64,000 bases of DNA, taken from NCBI GenBank assembly GCA_041749075.1, contig JBGTBY010000030.1, forward strand, positions 62,001-126,000. The letters run 5' to 3'. This DNA is from CAMTWZ01 sp041749075 (GTDB lineage: Bacteria > Bacteroidota > Rhodothermia > Balneolales > HLUCCA01). How positions within the stretch are numbered: the stretch's first letter is position 1; each line of letters opens with the position of its first letter. Shown piece after piece: positions 42,719 to 51,081 of the stretch. A program made the position numbers and the translations under genes. A model generated the notes under the pieces. The model was given only the letters and a program-made list of their open reading frames with translations, made no database searches and was not told the origin of the DNA.

Positions 42719-43557
42719 TGCCCCGCTCCGAACGTCGCCAGTTGGTCGATAAGGCAGATCCGCAGTTTCCGGTCGCCGCGCAGTGCGCGATGCTGGACAT
42801 CTCCCGATCGCTGTTCTATCATCGGCCCAAGGGCATGAGCCAAGCCGATCTGGACATCATGGCCCGCATGGACCGGATGGTTCAGCAAGACCCCACGCGC
42901 GGGTCGCGACGCTGGCGTCGTGACCTTGCTTTGGAAGGTATTCGCATCTGCCGGGCCAAGGCACGCCGGCTCATGCGGATCATGAACATTGGAGCGGTCG
43001 GTCACCGCAAGAGCACGACCAAGAGCGATCCGAAGGCCTACAAGTATCCGTACTTGCTCAAAGAATTGAGCATCGACCGGGTCAACCAGGTCTGGCAGAT
43101 CGACATCAGCTACATCCCCATGCGCACAGGCTACATGTACCTGACCGCGATCATCGACGTGTGCAGCCGGATGATCCTGAGCTGGTCGGTGACCAATACC
43201 ATGGGAGCCGATGTGGTCGTGGCCTGCGTGAGCGAAGCGGTCTCCCGCCATGGCAAGCCAGAGATCATCAATTCCGACCAGGGCTCACAGTTCACCGGGG
43301 CGGAGTATGTGGGCCTGATCAAATCCTTGAAGACCACGAAACTCTCCATGAGCAGCAAGGGCCGGGCCATCGACAACGTGTTCATCGAACGGTTCTTCCG
43401 CAGCATCAAGTACGAGAAGATCTACTTGGTCGAGCCGCAGGACGGAAAACACCTGTTTGAACTTTGCGATGACTACATTAGGTTCTATAACGAGGGTCGG
43501 GGGCATTCCTCGATCGACGACATGACGCCTATGCAGCGCTACCGGCTTGCCTCATGA
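42715..43557 (+). CDS. IS3-family transposase OrfB, DDE integrase domain
   Basis: 280 residues with an HTH_21-type region (YHRPKGMSQADLDIMARMDR, GSRRWRRDLALEGI) and an rve catalytic core. The DDE residues are Asp in WQIDISYIPM, Asp in IINSDQGSQFTGAEY and Glu in NVFIERFFRSIKYE, with the downstream Lys/Arg of the family. The typical C-terminus YNEGRGHSSIDDMTPMQRY is complete. Nothing suggests inactivation. Confidence 0.96.
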   Translation: MMPRSERRQLVDKADPQFPVAAQCAMLDISRSLFYHRPKGMSQADLDIMARMDRMVQQDPTRGSRRWRRDLALEGIRICRAKARRLMRIMNIGAVGHRKSTTKSDPKAYKYPYLLKELSIDRVNQVWQIDISYIPMRTGYMYLTAIIDVCSRMILSWSVTNTMGADVVVACVSEAVSRHGKPEIINSDQGSQFTGAEYVGLIKSLKTTKLSMSSKGRAIDNVFIERFFRSIKYEKIYLVEPQDGKHLFELCDDYIRFYNEGRGHSSIDDMTPMQRYRLAS

Positions 43558-43579
43558 GACAATTATCCAAAACCAAAAC

Positions 43580-43605
43580 GCTGTCCGAAAAAGCGAACCA
43601 CCTCA
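43580..43605. repeat. IS3 right terminal inverted repeat
   Basis: The right end reads GCTGTCC... to ...GAACCACCTCA. It lies 22 nt after the OrfB stop codon and is directly followed by the open frame of the truncated sorting-domain gene. Confidence 0.8.
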
Positions 43606-43665
43606 GAGGCCAAGGCCCCAACGGGCAATTGGAATTTCATTTCTGGCATCAATGGAAGCCTTTAT

Positions 43666-45453
43666 TTGAATACGAGCACCGCCAAGACGCCAGCAATAGC
43701 CCGTACTACTTCAACCTATCCTTGGGGCGACATGATCATGGTCGCATGGCAAGAAGCCAACACCATCGTGATGAGGATCTACTACTATTCATCTACTAAT
43801 CAGTCATACGTTAGGGCTTTTCCGACATTGTACACAGATATCGTAATGCCATCTTATTACACACTGGATGTGAATCCGAGCATTGCGTGGAGTGATAACG
43901 GTGGATTCCTTCTCGTGTACCATTCTCCTACTGGCTTACAATACGAGCTCTACGACTTCGAGATGGGTAGCACACCTACATTGTTCTCTTCCGGCGTGGT
44001 TCCGGGAACTAACTCAAATTCAAAGAATCCCGCAGTCTCCAGCTACTCCTACACCGAAATCGATTACACCTGGTTCGACATCGCTTGGGAACAGCACGGT
44101 TTCACCGGGTCTGGCCCTATTCAATCAATCATGCACCGAGCGTTAAACTACCACGATGGCGAATCGTATTTTAGCACGCCGCAAACAATCTCATCGCTAG
44201 CTGTACCTAAAAACAGCGGCATAACAATCACAAGCTTGCACTACGGACCAATGATTGGATGGATATCAAACGCTACCGCAGGGTATACTACATCTATCCC
44301 AACAAACAAGGCATCCGTCCGCAATCCAAGTACTGCGGTGATCACTGCGTACGACAGTTATGTTCGATCTGTATCGGTGACCGCCGATGACAATTTGTCG
44401 ACCTACTATCTCGGTTGGAGCCAGATAGTTGACCAAAATCCCATATACGATACAAACAGATTTATAGTCGGAACTAATCCCACTCAAATCAAGGTCTTGA
44501 ATACGAAAGGTTGGCATTTGCAACTGATGAACGGTCCCACGGCTAACCACATGAGAGCATCGTCGTTCTTCCCAAAAACCGCCCCATATTACTTCCAAGA
44601 ATCGAACACGCTCGGAAGTTATTTGAAGGAAGCTCCTCAGCAGACAACGATCAGCCGAGGGGTGTCCATTCATTCGGGTGATGGAGGCGTATCATTGAGT
44701 TTGGAGAAACTCAATGTCGCCGGCGTTCCGATCCGCTTCCCGGAAATTGACCATGAGCAGCTTCGCTTCACATCCGGTCGATCCGATCAGGCTCGCGTTT
44801 CCCGGCAGCAAATGAACGAACGAGTTATGGCTCATTTGGTCAGCGAACCATTCCAGCTCAAATCGGGGGATGTGGTGGGCCTTGCGGAAGACCTTTCGAT
44901 GGACGGGTCGGCAAGTGGAGTAGGTATTTCCGTGCAACTGGAGCCGGTCGGGAAATCCGGAGCGCCATTGCAACTGAAAACCTTGAATTCAAGCTCAGCC
45001 GTGGCCTCGCGTCAAGCCTTAGCTTATCGAGTGCAAGGCATTGCTGAAGGACAATACCGACTCGTCATTCGCGTCGATGCGCCCGAAAATGCCGAACTCC
45101 TCCTTCTCGAACACATCCGTAGCGGTGATGTGGATCCTGAAGGTGAACTCCAAGCCAGCGAAGTGACTGAGATACATGCTGAACGTGTCACCCACGCCGC
45201 ATTGCATCCGAACTACCCGAATCCGTTCAATCCGAGCACGGTGATCGGATATCAATTGCCAGAAGCCGGCTATGTTAGCATCCAGGTGTATGATGTCACG
45301 GGACGCTTGGTGTCAACATTGGTGGATGGGCAGGTATCGGCAGGCCGTCACCAAGTTCGTTTCGATGCTGGTGCGCTGTCTAGTGGTGTTTACATCGTTA
45401 GGATGCAGTCAGGTGTTTTCCTACAAACACATAAGATGATATTATTGAAGTAG
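43666..45453 (+). CDS. sorting-domain protein, 5'-truncated next to the IS
   Basis: 595 residues from the first ATG. The frame is open back to the right end of the IS at 43606 (TGNWNFISGINGSLYLNTS), so the original N-terminus and signal peptide are lost. Residues 1-340 appear to be a beta-propeller-like region with repeated SIAW/FDIAW/YLGW elements. No enzyme motif is seen. Residues 350-510 are a second beta-rich domain. The last 80 residues (LHPNYPNPFNPSTVIGYQL to HKMILLK) are a type A sorting domain. Without a signal peptide it should not be exported, so it is probably a dead gene. Confidence 0.75.
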   Translation: MNTSTAKTPAIARTTSTYPWGDMIMVAWQEANTIVMRIYYYSSTNQSYVRAFPTLYTDIVMPSYYTLDVNPSIAWSDNGGFLLVYHSPTGLQYELYDFEMGSTPTLFSSGVVPGTNSNSKNPAVSSYSYTEIDYTWFDIAWEQHGFTGSGPIQSIMHRALNYHDGESYFSTPQTISSLAVPKNSGITITSLHYGPMIGWISNATAGYTTSIPTNKASVRNPSTAVITAYDSYVRSVSVTADDNLSTYYLGWSQIVDQNPIYDTNRFIVGTNPTQIKVLNTKGWHLQLMNGPTANHMRASSFFPKTAPYYFQESNTLGSYLKEAPQQTTISRGVSIHSGDGGVSLSLEKLNVAGVPIRFPEIDHEQLRFTSGRSDQARVSRQQMNERVMAHLVSEPFQLKSGDVVGLAEDLSMDGSASGVGISVQLEPVGKSGAPLQLKTLNSSSAVASRQALAYRVQGIAEGQYRLVIRVDAPENAELLLLEHIRSGDVDPEGELQASEVTEIHAERVTHAALHPNYPNPFNPSTVIGYQLPEAGYVSIQVYDVTGRLVSTLVDGQVSAGRHQVRFDAGALSSGVYIVRMQSGVFLQTHKMILLK

Positions 45454-45563
45454 GAAAATGAAACACATCTTTGTTGCTACAAATGGTGCTACTGAAAAGG
45501 AAATGATGTGAAAATCAAGGAATTCAAACTCGATATAGTTTTCCTTCATTGATTTAAAAAAAC

Positions 45564-45601
45564 AAAAAACCCCGCTTCAGCATCGCTGAACGGGGTTTTT
45601 T
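45564..45601 (-). terminator. intrinsic terminator of tRNA-Leu
   Basis: A strong hairpin with stem CCCCG/CGGGG extended inward by TTCAG/CTGAA, flanked by A6 on the left and T6 on the right. It lies 5 nt beyond the tRNA 3' end. The sequence is nearly symmetric, so it could also stop transcription from the plus strand. Confidence 0.85.
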
Positions 45602-45605
45602 CTTG

Positions 45606-45689
45606 TGCCGAAGGCGGGACTCGAACCCGCATGAGATTGCTCTCACACGCCCCTGAAACGTGCGCGTCTACCAGTTCCACCACTTCGGC
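45606..45689 (-). tRNA. tRNA-Leu, anticodon CAG
   Basis: An 84-nt tRNA. The acceptor stem is GCCGAAG/CTTCGGC. The anticodon stem CACGT/GCGTG closes loop TTCAGGG with anticodon CAG. A long variable arm (GAGAGCAATCTC) marks a class II tRNA. The T loop is GGTTCGAGTCC. The 3' CCA is not encoded. It is preceded by a TATATTTG promoter box and followed by a terminator, so it is a single-gene unit. It decodes CUG. Confidence 0.96.
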
Positions 45690-45696
45690 AGGGATG

Positions 45697-45704
45697 CAAA
45701 TATA
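45697..45704 (-). promoter_or_regulatory. -7 box TATATTTG of tRNA-Leu
   Basis: An exact TAnnTTTG match ends 7 nt before the mature tRNA 5' end, so transcription would start at or next to the tRNA. A TTTG lies 14 nt further upstream, closer than the usual -33 spacing. Confidence 0.6.
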
Positions 45705-45746
45705 CGGTGTGTGCGTGCCAAATAAAACGGGTATCATAGGAATACT

Positions 45747-47540
45747 ATGAAAGCAATCATCCTTTCCCTCTTGCTCTTTCCGGCTCTCGCCGATGCGCAA
45801 ACCCTCTCCCATTATTGGAATTTCAACGACCCCGAAACCCAGCTCACTCCCAATGTGAGTACAGGTGGTGCCACATTGCAGATCACTCCCGGCGAATTGG
45901 CAGTAATTACCTCCGGCACCTTACAAGAGTTCGCCGGCGCCAACGCCCGCAACTCAGATCCCAGCGGTGCGCATCTGCGTGTGAACAATCCGATCGGATC
46001 CGTTTTGACGTTCCACATCCCTACCACCGGATTCGAAAATCCCATTTTCCGGTATGAAACGCGTCGCTCTGGAAGCGGTGCCAACACCCAGTTTGTGAGC
46101 TATTCACTCAATGGCACCGATTTCACCCCGATGCAGACCATCCTGCCGCCCGATGGAGTTCCTGCCGTGATCGTGCTTGATTTCTCGACGATCGCTGGAG
46201 CCGATGACAACGCCGAGTTCCGGATCCGCATCAACATCGCGCAAGAAGGCACAGCAACCGGCGGAACGATTGGCAACAACCGCTTCGACAATGCCACGCT
46301 CGATGCGACCGCGATGGCAGGTACCAATCGTCCACCTGTGGTTGTGGAACCGATCGGGTTTACCCAAATGGTAAAGGGTTCCAATCTGTCGATCAATCCG
46401 AAACTCATTTTCTCCGATCCCGACGACGACCCACTCACATTTGTGTATGAGATCTCAAATCAGGATGTCGTTGGCTGCATCTTCTTGCCAGCGGAAGGCT
46501 ATGAACACTTTTGTGGTCTTAATGCGCACCTACAAGGCGAAGCCATCGTCACCATCAGCGCAAACGACGGCGTAAACGAACCCGTCTCCACCAGCTTCCG
46601 CGTTTTGGTCTACCCAAGAGCTCATGCGCTAACCCCATCCGCACCGTTCACGTTTTCCGCATGGGATGAGAACGAGCCCGCAGGCAGCTTCCCGTCCAAT
46701 ATGATCTTCATGCAGAGTGGGGTGAACGATCCAACCTTGGCCGACGACCTGCTCTACGCCTACACCATTCCCGCTGGTGATGGTGCCGATCCGGCCGACA
46801 CCGCATTCCCATACAAAGCCATCGGCCGGACCCGCATCAACGGACTCGGTGCCGAAGGCGTCTCCTTCATCAATACCGGTCGCGGACGTGATGTAGGTGG
46901 CGCATTGGTTGCTGTGGATCTATCTGATGTAGATGCCGGAACTCTATCCTTCACTGCCGCGACATTGACGGCCAACTTCCGCACCTACAATCTTCGTCTT
47001 CGCTATCGCGTCGGGACATCATCGGCTTGGGCGGATGTGATGAACGGTACGACGGCTGTGGAATATCAACGAAATCCCATCGAGTTCTTGCCCCAAACGT
47101 TCACGGATATTGCTATTCCTTCGGATGCCCTCGGTCAGCCCTATGTCCAGTTCATGTGGCAATACTACCACACTGGAGTCCAATTGGAAGGAGGTGGCGC
47201 GAGAGATCGTATTCGCTTAGATGACATTACCATCACCGATCTCACAGACACATCCATCGAACAAGATCCACGGATTGGCACGATTGAGCTAAGCCAAAAC
47301 TACCCTAACCCATTTAATCCTTCAACAGCCATCCGCTTCCAGCTTCCAGCATCCGGCATCACGCATCTTGCGGTTTATGATGTTCTAGGAAGGGAAGTAA
47401 GCGTTTTGGTGGATGGTTCTCTGGCAGCCGGTCAACATACTGCGACGTTTGATGCACGTTCGCTAACCAGCGGCGTGTATCTGTACCAACTCACATCTGG
47501 CGGACAAACCATCACCAAGCGGATGTTGCTGATCAAATAA
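45747..47540 (+). CDS. secreted multi-domain protein with C-terminal sorting domain
   Basis: A 597-residue protein with signal peptide MKAIILSLLLFPALADAQ. The N-terminal 190 residues (SHYWNFNDPETQLTPNVSTG, YSLNGTDFTPMQ) resemble the surface beta-sandwich domains that often precede endonuclease or lamin-tail modules. Residues 195-290 are a cadherin/Ig-like domain (IFSDPDDDPLTFVYEI, TISANDGVNEPVSTSF). A second jelly-roll-like domain covers 300-500. The final 85 residues (LSQNYPNPFNPSTAIRFQL to KRMLLIK) are a type A sorting domain. No catalytic motif is visible. It ends 3 nt before the stop of the convergent TPR gene. Confidence 0.85.
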   Translation: MKAIILSLLLFPALADAQTLSHYWNFNDPETQLTPNVSTGGATLQITPGELAVITSGTLQEFAGANARNSDPSGAHLRVNNPIGSVLTFHIPTTGFENPIFRYETRRSGSGANTQFVSYSLNGTDFTPMQTILPPDGVPAVIVLDFSTIAGADDNAEFRIRINIAQEGTATGGTIGNNRFDNATLDATAMAGTNRPPVVVEPIGFTQMVKGSNLSINPKLIFSDPDDDPLTFVYEISNQDVVGCIFLPAEGYEHFCGLNAHLQGEAIVTISANDGVNEPVSTSFRVLVYPRAHALTPSAPFTFSAWDENEPAGSFPSNMIFMQSGVNDPTLADDLLYAYTIPAGDGADPADTAFPYKAIGRTRINGLGAEGVSFINTGRGRDVGGALVAVDLSDVDAGTLSFTAATLTANFRTYNLRLRYRVGTSSAWADVMNGTTAVEYQRNPIEFLPQTFTDIAIPSDALGQPYVQFMWQYYHTGVQLEGGGARDRIRLDDITITDLTDTSIEQDPRIGTIELSQNYPNPFNPSTAIRFQLPASGITHLAVYDVLGREVSVLVDGSLAAGQHTATFDARSLTSGVYLYQLTSGGQTITKRMLLIK

Positions 47541-47543
47541 GGA

Positions 47544-48266
47544 TCAGCGGTTCTGCCGCAACCAGGTCCGCATATCGGCTTGCATCCTTTTTTCCGCATC
47601 GGTTGTTGCAGATTCTGTGATCCCGGCCTCATATAGGATTCTGGTCTGCCGCTTATCTCCGGCTCGATCCAGGCTTCGACCCAGCCAGTATCGGTTTTGG
47701 ATCGACGCATCCAATCGGAACGCCAGCTGAAAATGCATCATAGCGAACTCCGATGCCTTCGACACATCCGCTTCCGTGGCCATACCTGCGAGTAGGGACG
47801 TCACCCATCCCAGATTCGATAATTCCGAGTACCAACGGCCCAGAATATGATGAGCCGTCGGATTTCGCGGATCGGCATCCACCGCGGCTTGGGCATAGAT
47901 GCGCACGGAATCCGCCAGCCGAACTTGACCCATCAAACCGGATTGATTCAGCTTGGCGGCGAACGCCGTGGCCATGATTTCATTGGCGACAGAACTGTTC
48001 GGATTCTGTTTCAAGGCTCGACGCGCATTCGCAAATCCGGATTCCAACCAGGATGCCCGACGTGCGCGTCCCACCGGATCCTCCGACAATTCGATGTACC
48101 GGTTCGCCACTTGCGCCAAGAAGGGTACGGACGGCTCACACCCCCGCATACGGGCTTCCAATACCCGCATTTCTTGGATGCGACCCTGAGTACTGCGAAC
48201 CCGGTCGGCTTCGTCGAGGAAGGAATCCGGACAGGACGACATCAGTACAAGCAAGATCCAGATCAT
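47544..48266 (-). CDS. TPR-like protein resembling RMDN family
   Basis: A 240-residue all-helical protein with a short hydrophobic start (MIWILLVLMSSC) that may be a lipoprotein signal. TPR-like helices include NARRALKQNPNSSVANEIMA, AAVDADPRNPTAHHILGRWY and MMHFQLAFRLDASIQNRYWL. The segment HHILGRWYSELSNLGWV resembles the regulator of microtubule dynamics (RMDN) group, which also occurs in Bacteroidota. It is last in the glycosyltransferase operon and overlaps the Wzi-like gene by 1 nt. It may be a scaffold for polysaccharide export. Confidence 0.78.
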   Translation of the reverse strand: MIWILLVLMSSCPDSFLDEADRVRSTQGRIQEMRVLEARMRGCEPSVPFLAQVANRYIELSEDPVGRARRASWLESGFANARRALKQNPNSSVANEIMATAFAAKLNQSGLMGQVRLADSVRIYAQAAVDADPRNPTAHHILGRWYSELSNLGWVTSLLAGMATEADVSKASEFAMMHFQLAFRLDASIQNRYWLGRSLDRAGDKRQTRILYEAGITESATTDAEKRMQADMRTWLRQNR

Positions 48267-49930
48267 CAGAATCCGTAGCTGAAACGGAAATCGACGAACG
48301 TTTCGCTGGGAATCTGAGCGCCTTTCAACACTCGGGTATCGGCAATGCCCAGCGCGAACCGGATGCCACGAAACGGCTCCGTCACCACATCGAGTTCTAG
48401 CAATCGACGGTCGTGCACATCGGCGCCGGCATACAATGGCACGGCAAGGGTGTTGAGTCCGTTCAGCAAATCGCCACCCACATTTTCACCCGGCGGATTC
48501 AGTCCTTTCCTGATGAACCGATACCCCGCCATGATGCGGGTTCGATACGGCAAACGGGATGTGAGACGGATGGCCCATTCTTCCGCATTCGGACCAATGG
48601 AATGCCCCAGCGCCCGATTCAGATTCTCATACGTGTTGAGCCTCATGTAATGCGAGTACATGTGCGCATCCGACCGTGTGTAACTCATTCCCAGTTGAAG
48701 ATTCGCAGGCAAGCGCTGATGCATCCCCACTGTGAAAACCATCTTCGTCGAGTCGAGTTTCACGATCTTGTCGATGCTCGGCATATCGTCGATCAGCAGA
48801 GATCCGAAGAGTTCCGTTCCGGGAATGGGACGGGCCACCACATCCGCCCCCAGCAGATTGTTATCCCGGTCGCCGCTGTTGTATTCCCCGAAGATGTAAG
48901 GGAACATGGGATTCAGGTAATTGAAATCAAGCCCTCGGGCGCTGTAGATAACCGTTTCGTGCAGTCCGAAGGTGATTTGCGGAATCGGCTCGATCGTAAG
49001 GCGATGGGAGACTATCCAACGTTCGGGCGAACGCTTCACCAGAATGGTATCGCCCATGTACATCCGCGTGCTGAAACTCGCTTCCGAAAACAAATGACCA
49101 TGCATGTAACTGAACATCAGTTTCGGCGTGCCGATATCGTAGCGGAAGGATGTGAAATACGGGGCATCCGGGCGGATGATTAACGGCTCCGTCACATAGG
49201 GACCTAAGGATGTGGCTCCCGATCCGAAATGGATGCTCAGATACGGCTTCTGATACGACACAAATCCTTCATACCGATAGGATGTGGAACTGGGATTGCC
49301 ATAACCCGTGGTCACATCCTGTTCATGCGTGTGGCCCCATTGTGGATCATAGCGAAGTAGGGGGATGTTCTTATGGATGGATGCGTTCTCTGCTTCAATG
49401 TGCATCCCGAACCCGTTGCTATGGTTCAGAAACCCTTTCATGGCCACAGAAGAGATGGGTCCGTTCCGTTTGCCGGCATCATCACTCAAGGAGAAATTTC
49501 CGAAGGTGTATTGCACATAAAACGCGCCATACAGGACCGAATCTTGTGTGATGGGGGCAAACAGATGGGGATCGCGCCGAGCCGACATCCCCTGTGGAAC
49601 CGAATGAGAAAACCACCCAATGGCGTCTTGAATAAACGTTCGATTATGACGGAATCGGCGGAAGTCGAATTCATTCAGAAAATCATGCAAGAGGGATTGG
49701 TCTGTCCGACTCAAATCCGCCTGCTTGTTTTGCGCTTGATTCAAATACCCGAGAACATCACCCCTCGACATCGGCCGGATCTCATGTCTGTAACCGGTAA
49801 CCACCCCATTCACTCGTTGAGTCAGAAGCCAGTCGTACACTGGATGATGCGCCGGCACGACCGAACTCTGCGCTTCAGCTAGCGATGTTGCACCCAAAAG
49901 TAGCAAGCACAGAATCGCGGATTTCATCAC
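48266..49930 (-). CDS. outer-membrane beta-barrel, Wzi-like capsule assembly protein
   Basis: A 554-residue protein with a signal peptide ending SLAEAQ. Residues 25-100 are a helical periplasmic lead (VVPAHHPVYDWLLTQRVNGV, RPMSRGDVLGYLNQ). The rest is strand-rich with alternating aromatics (FVSYQKPYLSIHFGSGATSL, IGTPKLMFSYMHGHLFSEAS) and ends in FVDFRFSYGF, a typical outer-membrane barrel C-terminus. The pattern fits Wzi/capsule assembly proteins, which help attach exopolysaccharide at the surface. The two upstream glycosyltransferase genes in the same operon support this. It overlaps the GT gene by ATGA. Confidence 0.8.
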   Translation of the reverse strand: MMKSAILCLLLLGATSLAEAQSSVVPAHHPVYDWLLTQRVNGVVTGYRHEIRPMSRGDVLGYLNQAQNKQADLSRTDQSLLHDFLNEFDFRRFRHNRTFIQDAIGWFSHSVPQGMSARRDPHLFAPITQDSVLYGAFYVQYTFGNFSLSDDAGKRNGPISSVAMKGFLNHSNGFGMHIEAENASIHKNIPLLRYDPQWGHTHEQDVTTGYGNPSSTSYRYEGFVSYQKPYLSIHFGSGATSLGPYVTEPLIIRPDAPYFTSFRYDIGTPKLMFSYMHGHLFSEASFSTRMYMGDTILVKRSPERWIVSHRLTIEPIPQITFGLHETVIYSARGLDFNYLNPMFPYIFGEYNSGDRDNNLLGADVVARPIPGTELFGSLLIDDMPSIDKIVKLDSTKMVFTVGMHQRLPANLQLGMSYTRSDAHMYSHYMRLNTYENLNRALGHSIGPNAEEWAIRLTSRLPYRTRIMAGYRFIRKGLNPPGENVGGDLLNGLNTLAVPLYAGADVHDRRLLELDVVTEPFRGIRFALGIADTRVLKGAQIPSETFVDFRFSYGF

Positions 49931-51078
49931 TTATACTCGATGCTGTAGCCCACTCCCATCCATTTGATTTTCCGTGTGAACAGGAAAGATGGAGGAAGCA
50001 TGGCGATGATGAACAAATGATAGAATTCCAGGACCCAGAAATAGCGGACATGTTTCTTGAGTCCCATCCGGCGCCGTTGCTGAACAAAAAAGAAGGCTTC
50101 AGTAAAGGCTTTACCTAAGATGAACGTGAGCCAAGCCTGCCAGCTGATCATCCATCCGAAAAACAGGTAGACGACAACGCCAAAGCCCCACCAGAATGAA
50201 AAGAACAGAACCAACTTATACAAGATACCGTGCGAGATACCGCCGCCGAACCAACGACGCTGCTGGCTGATGAGGTGCGCTAGTGAAGGCACCGGACTGA
50301 GCGTGGCAGTGGTTTCCTCATCCAGATAACTGTCCACCTTCATGCCTTTGTCGATTACCATCTGAAGCAAGGCAAGGTCTTCGGCCACTTTGAAGGTGGC
50401 GTTTTCCAAGCCTCCGGCTTCGACGTAAATGGAGCGGCGGATCGCCATGTTCGGTCCGAGGCAGGCGAACGACACCCCCCATCCCGCCATGCCCATATTG
50501 AACATCTGCACAAAGGCCCACGACACTCGTTCGATCACCCCCAACCACGAATCGGCCCGTACCACCAAGGACCCGCCTGCCATGCCAGTTTCAGGCGTTA
50601 CTTTGCCAAGCGTATGACGGATCCATAGCGGATGAACGGTCGCATCGGCATCGGTGATCATCACCCAATCGCCGGTTGCGACCTTGAACCCATGAGCAAT
50701 GCCGCGCGCCTTCGCCTCAAGTCCATTCGGTGGCAACGCGGCGGAATGGAGCACTCGGATATGCGCATGCTCCCGAGCCACGGCATCCATGATCTCCCCG
50801 GTACGGTCGGTCGACATGTCGTTGACCAGCACCACCTGAAGCTTGTCTTTCGGGTAATCAAGACGCAAGATGGCATCCAAACACAGCGAAAGATCTTGCT
50901 CCTCATTGCGAGCGCTCACCAACACCGTCACTGGCATGCAATCCTCATCTTTCAGCGGAACGGAGCGTTTCAAACGGCTCAAACCGATGATGAGGAACCA
51001 CATCAGCACGAAATAAAAACACACCCAAGTGCCAACGGTCCAATCGAACCAGTTCCAAGAAGCGATGAAATCAAGCAT
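49927..51078 (-). CDS. membrane glycosyltransferase family 2
   Basis: A 383-residue membrane enzyme. One N-terminal helix (YFVLMWFLIIGLS) precedes a GT-A domain with VTVLVSARNEEQDLSLCLD, LVNDMSTDRTGEIMD, the DXD in MITDADATVHPLW and the Q-x-x-R-W acceptor motif in LISQQRRWFGGG. At least three C-terminal helices follow. This is the layout of processive or sphingolipid/polysaccharide-type GT2 enzymes. The sugar is unknown. It sits 3 nt after the other GT gene, so both probably contribute to one glycan. Confidence 0.9.
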   Translation of the reverse strand: MLDFIASWNWFDWTVGTWVCFYFVLMWFLIIGLSRLKRSVPLKDEDCMPVTVLVSARNEEQDLSLCLDAILRLDYPKDKLQVVLVNDMSTDRTGEIMDAVAREHAHIRVLHSAALPPNGLEAKARGIAHGFKVATGDWVMITDADATVHPLWIRHTLGKVTPETGMAGGSLVVRADSWLGVIERVSWAFVQMFNMGMAGWGVSFACLGPNMAIRRSIYVEAGGLENATFKVAEDLALLQMVIDKGMKVDSYLDEETTATLSPVPSLAHLISQQRRWFGGGISHGILYKLVLFFSFWWGFGVVVYLFFGWMISWQAWLTFILGKAFTEAFFFVQQRRRMGLKKHVRYFWVLEFYHLFIIAMLPPSFLFTRKIKWMGVGYSIEYK

Positions 51079-51081
51079 GAG

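Larger units (their letters stand above)
42378..43605 (+). mobile_element. IS3-family insertion sequence, apparently complete
   Basis: About 1228 bp with terminal inverted repeats that share TGAGRTGGTYC at the outer ends and CGGACAG further in, starting TG and ending CA as usual for IS3. It encodes OrfA and OrfB in the -1 relation with an A9G slippery run. GC is visibly higher than in the flanks. I see no 3-4-bp target duplication at any offset tried. The left flank is the toxin island; the right flank is the interior of a sorting-domain gene. Confidence 0.9.

Noticed and set aside
45459..45512. A 17-codon frame MKHIFVATNGATEKEMM after the truncated sorting-domain gene.
   Set aside because: Too short, with no neighbour or motif supporting it.
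45606..45689. tRNA-Leu considered as an integration site for the toxin island.
   Set aside because: No integrase gene and no second copy of the tRNA 3' end was found toward the island; the terminator directly follows the tRNA.
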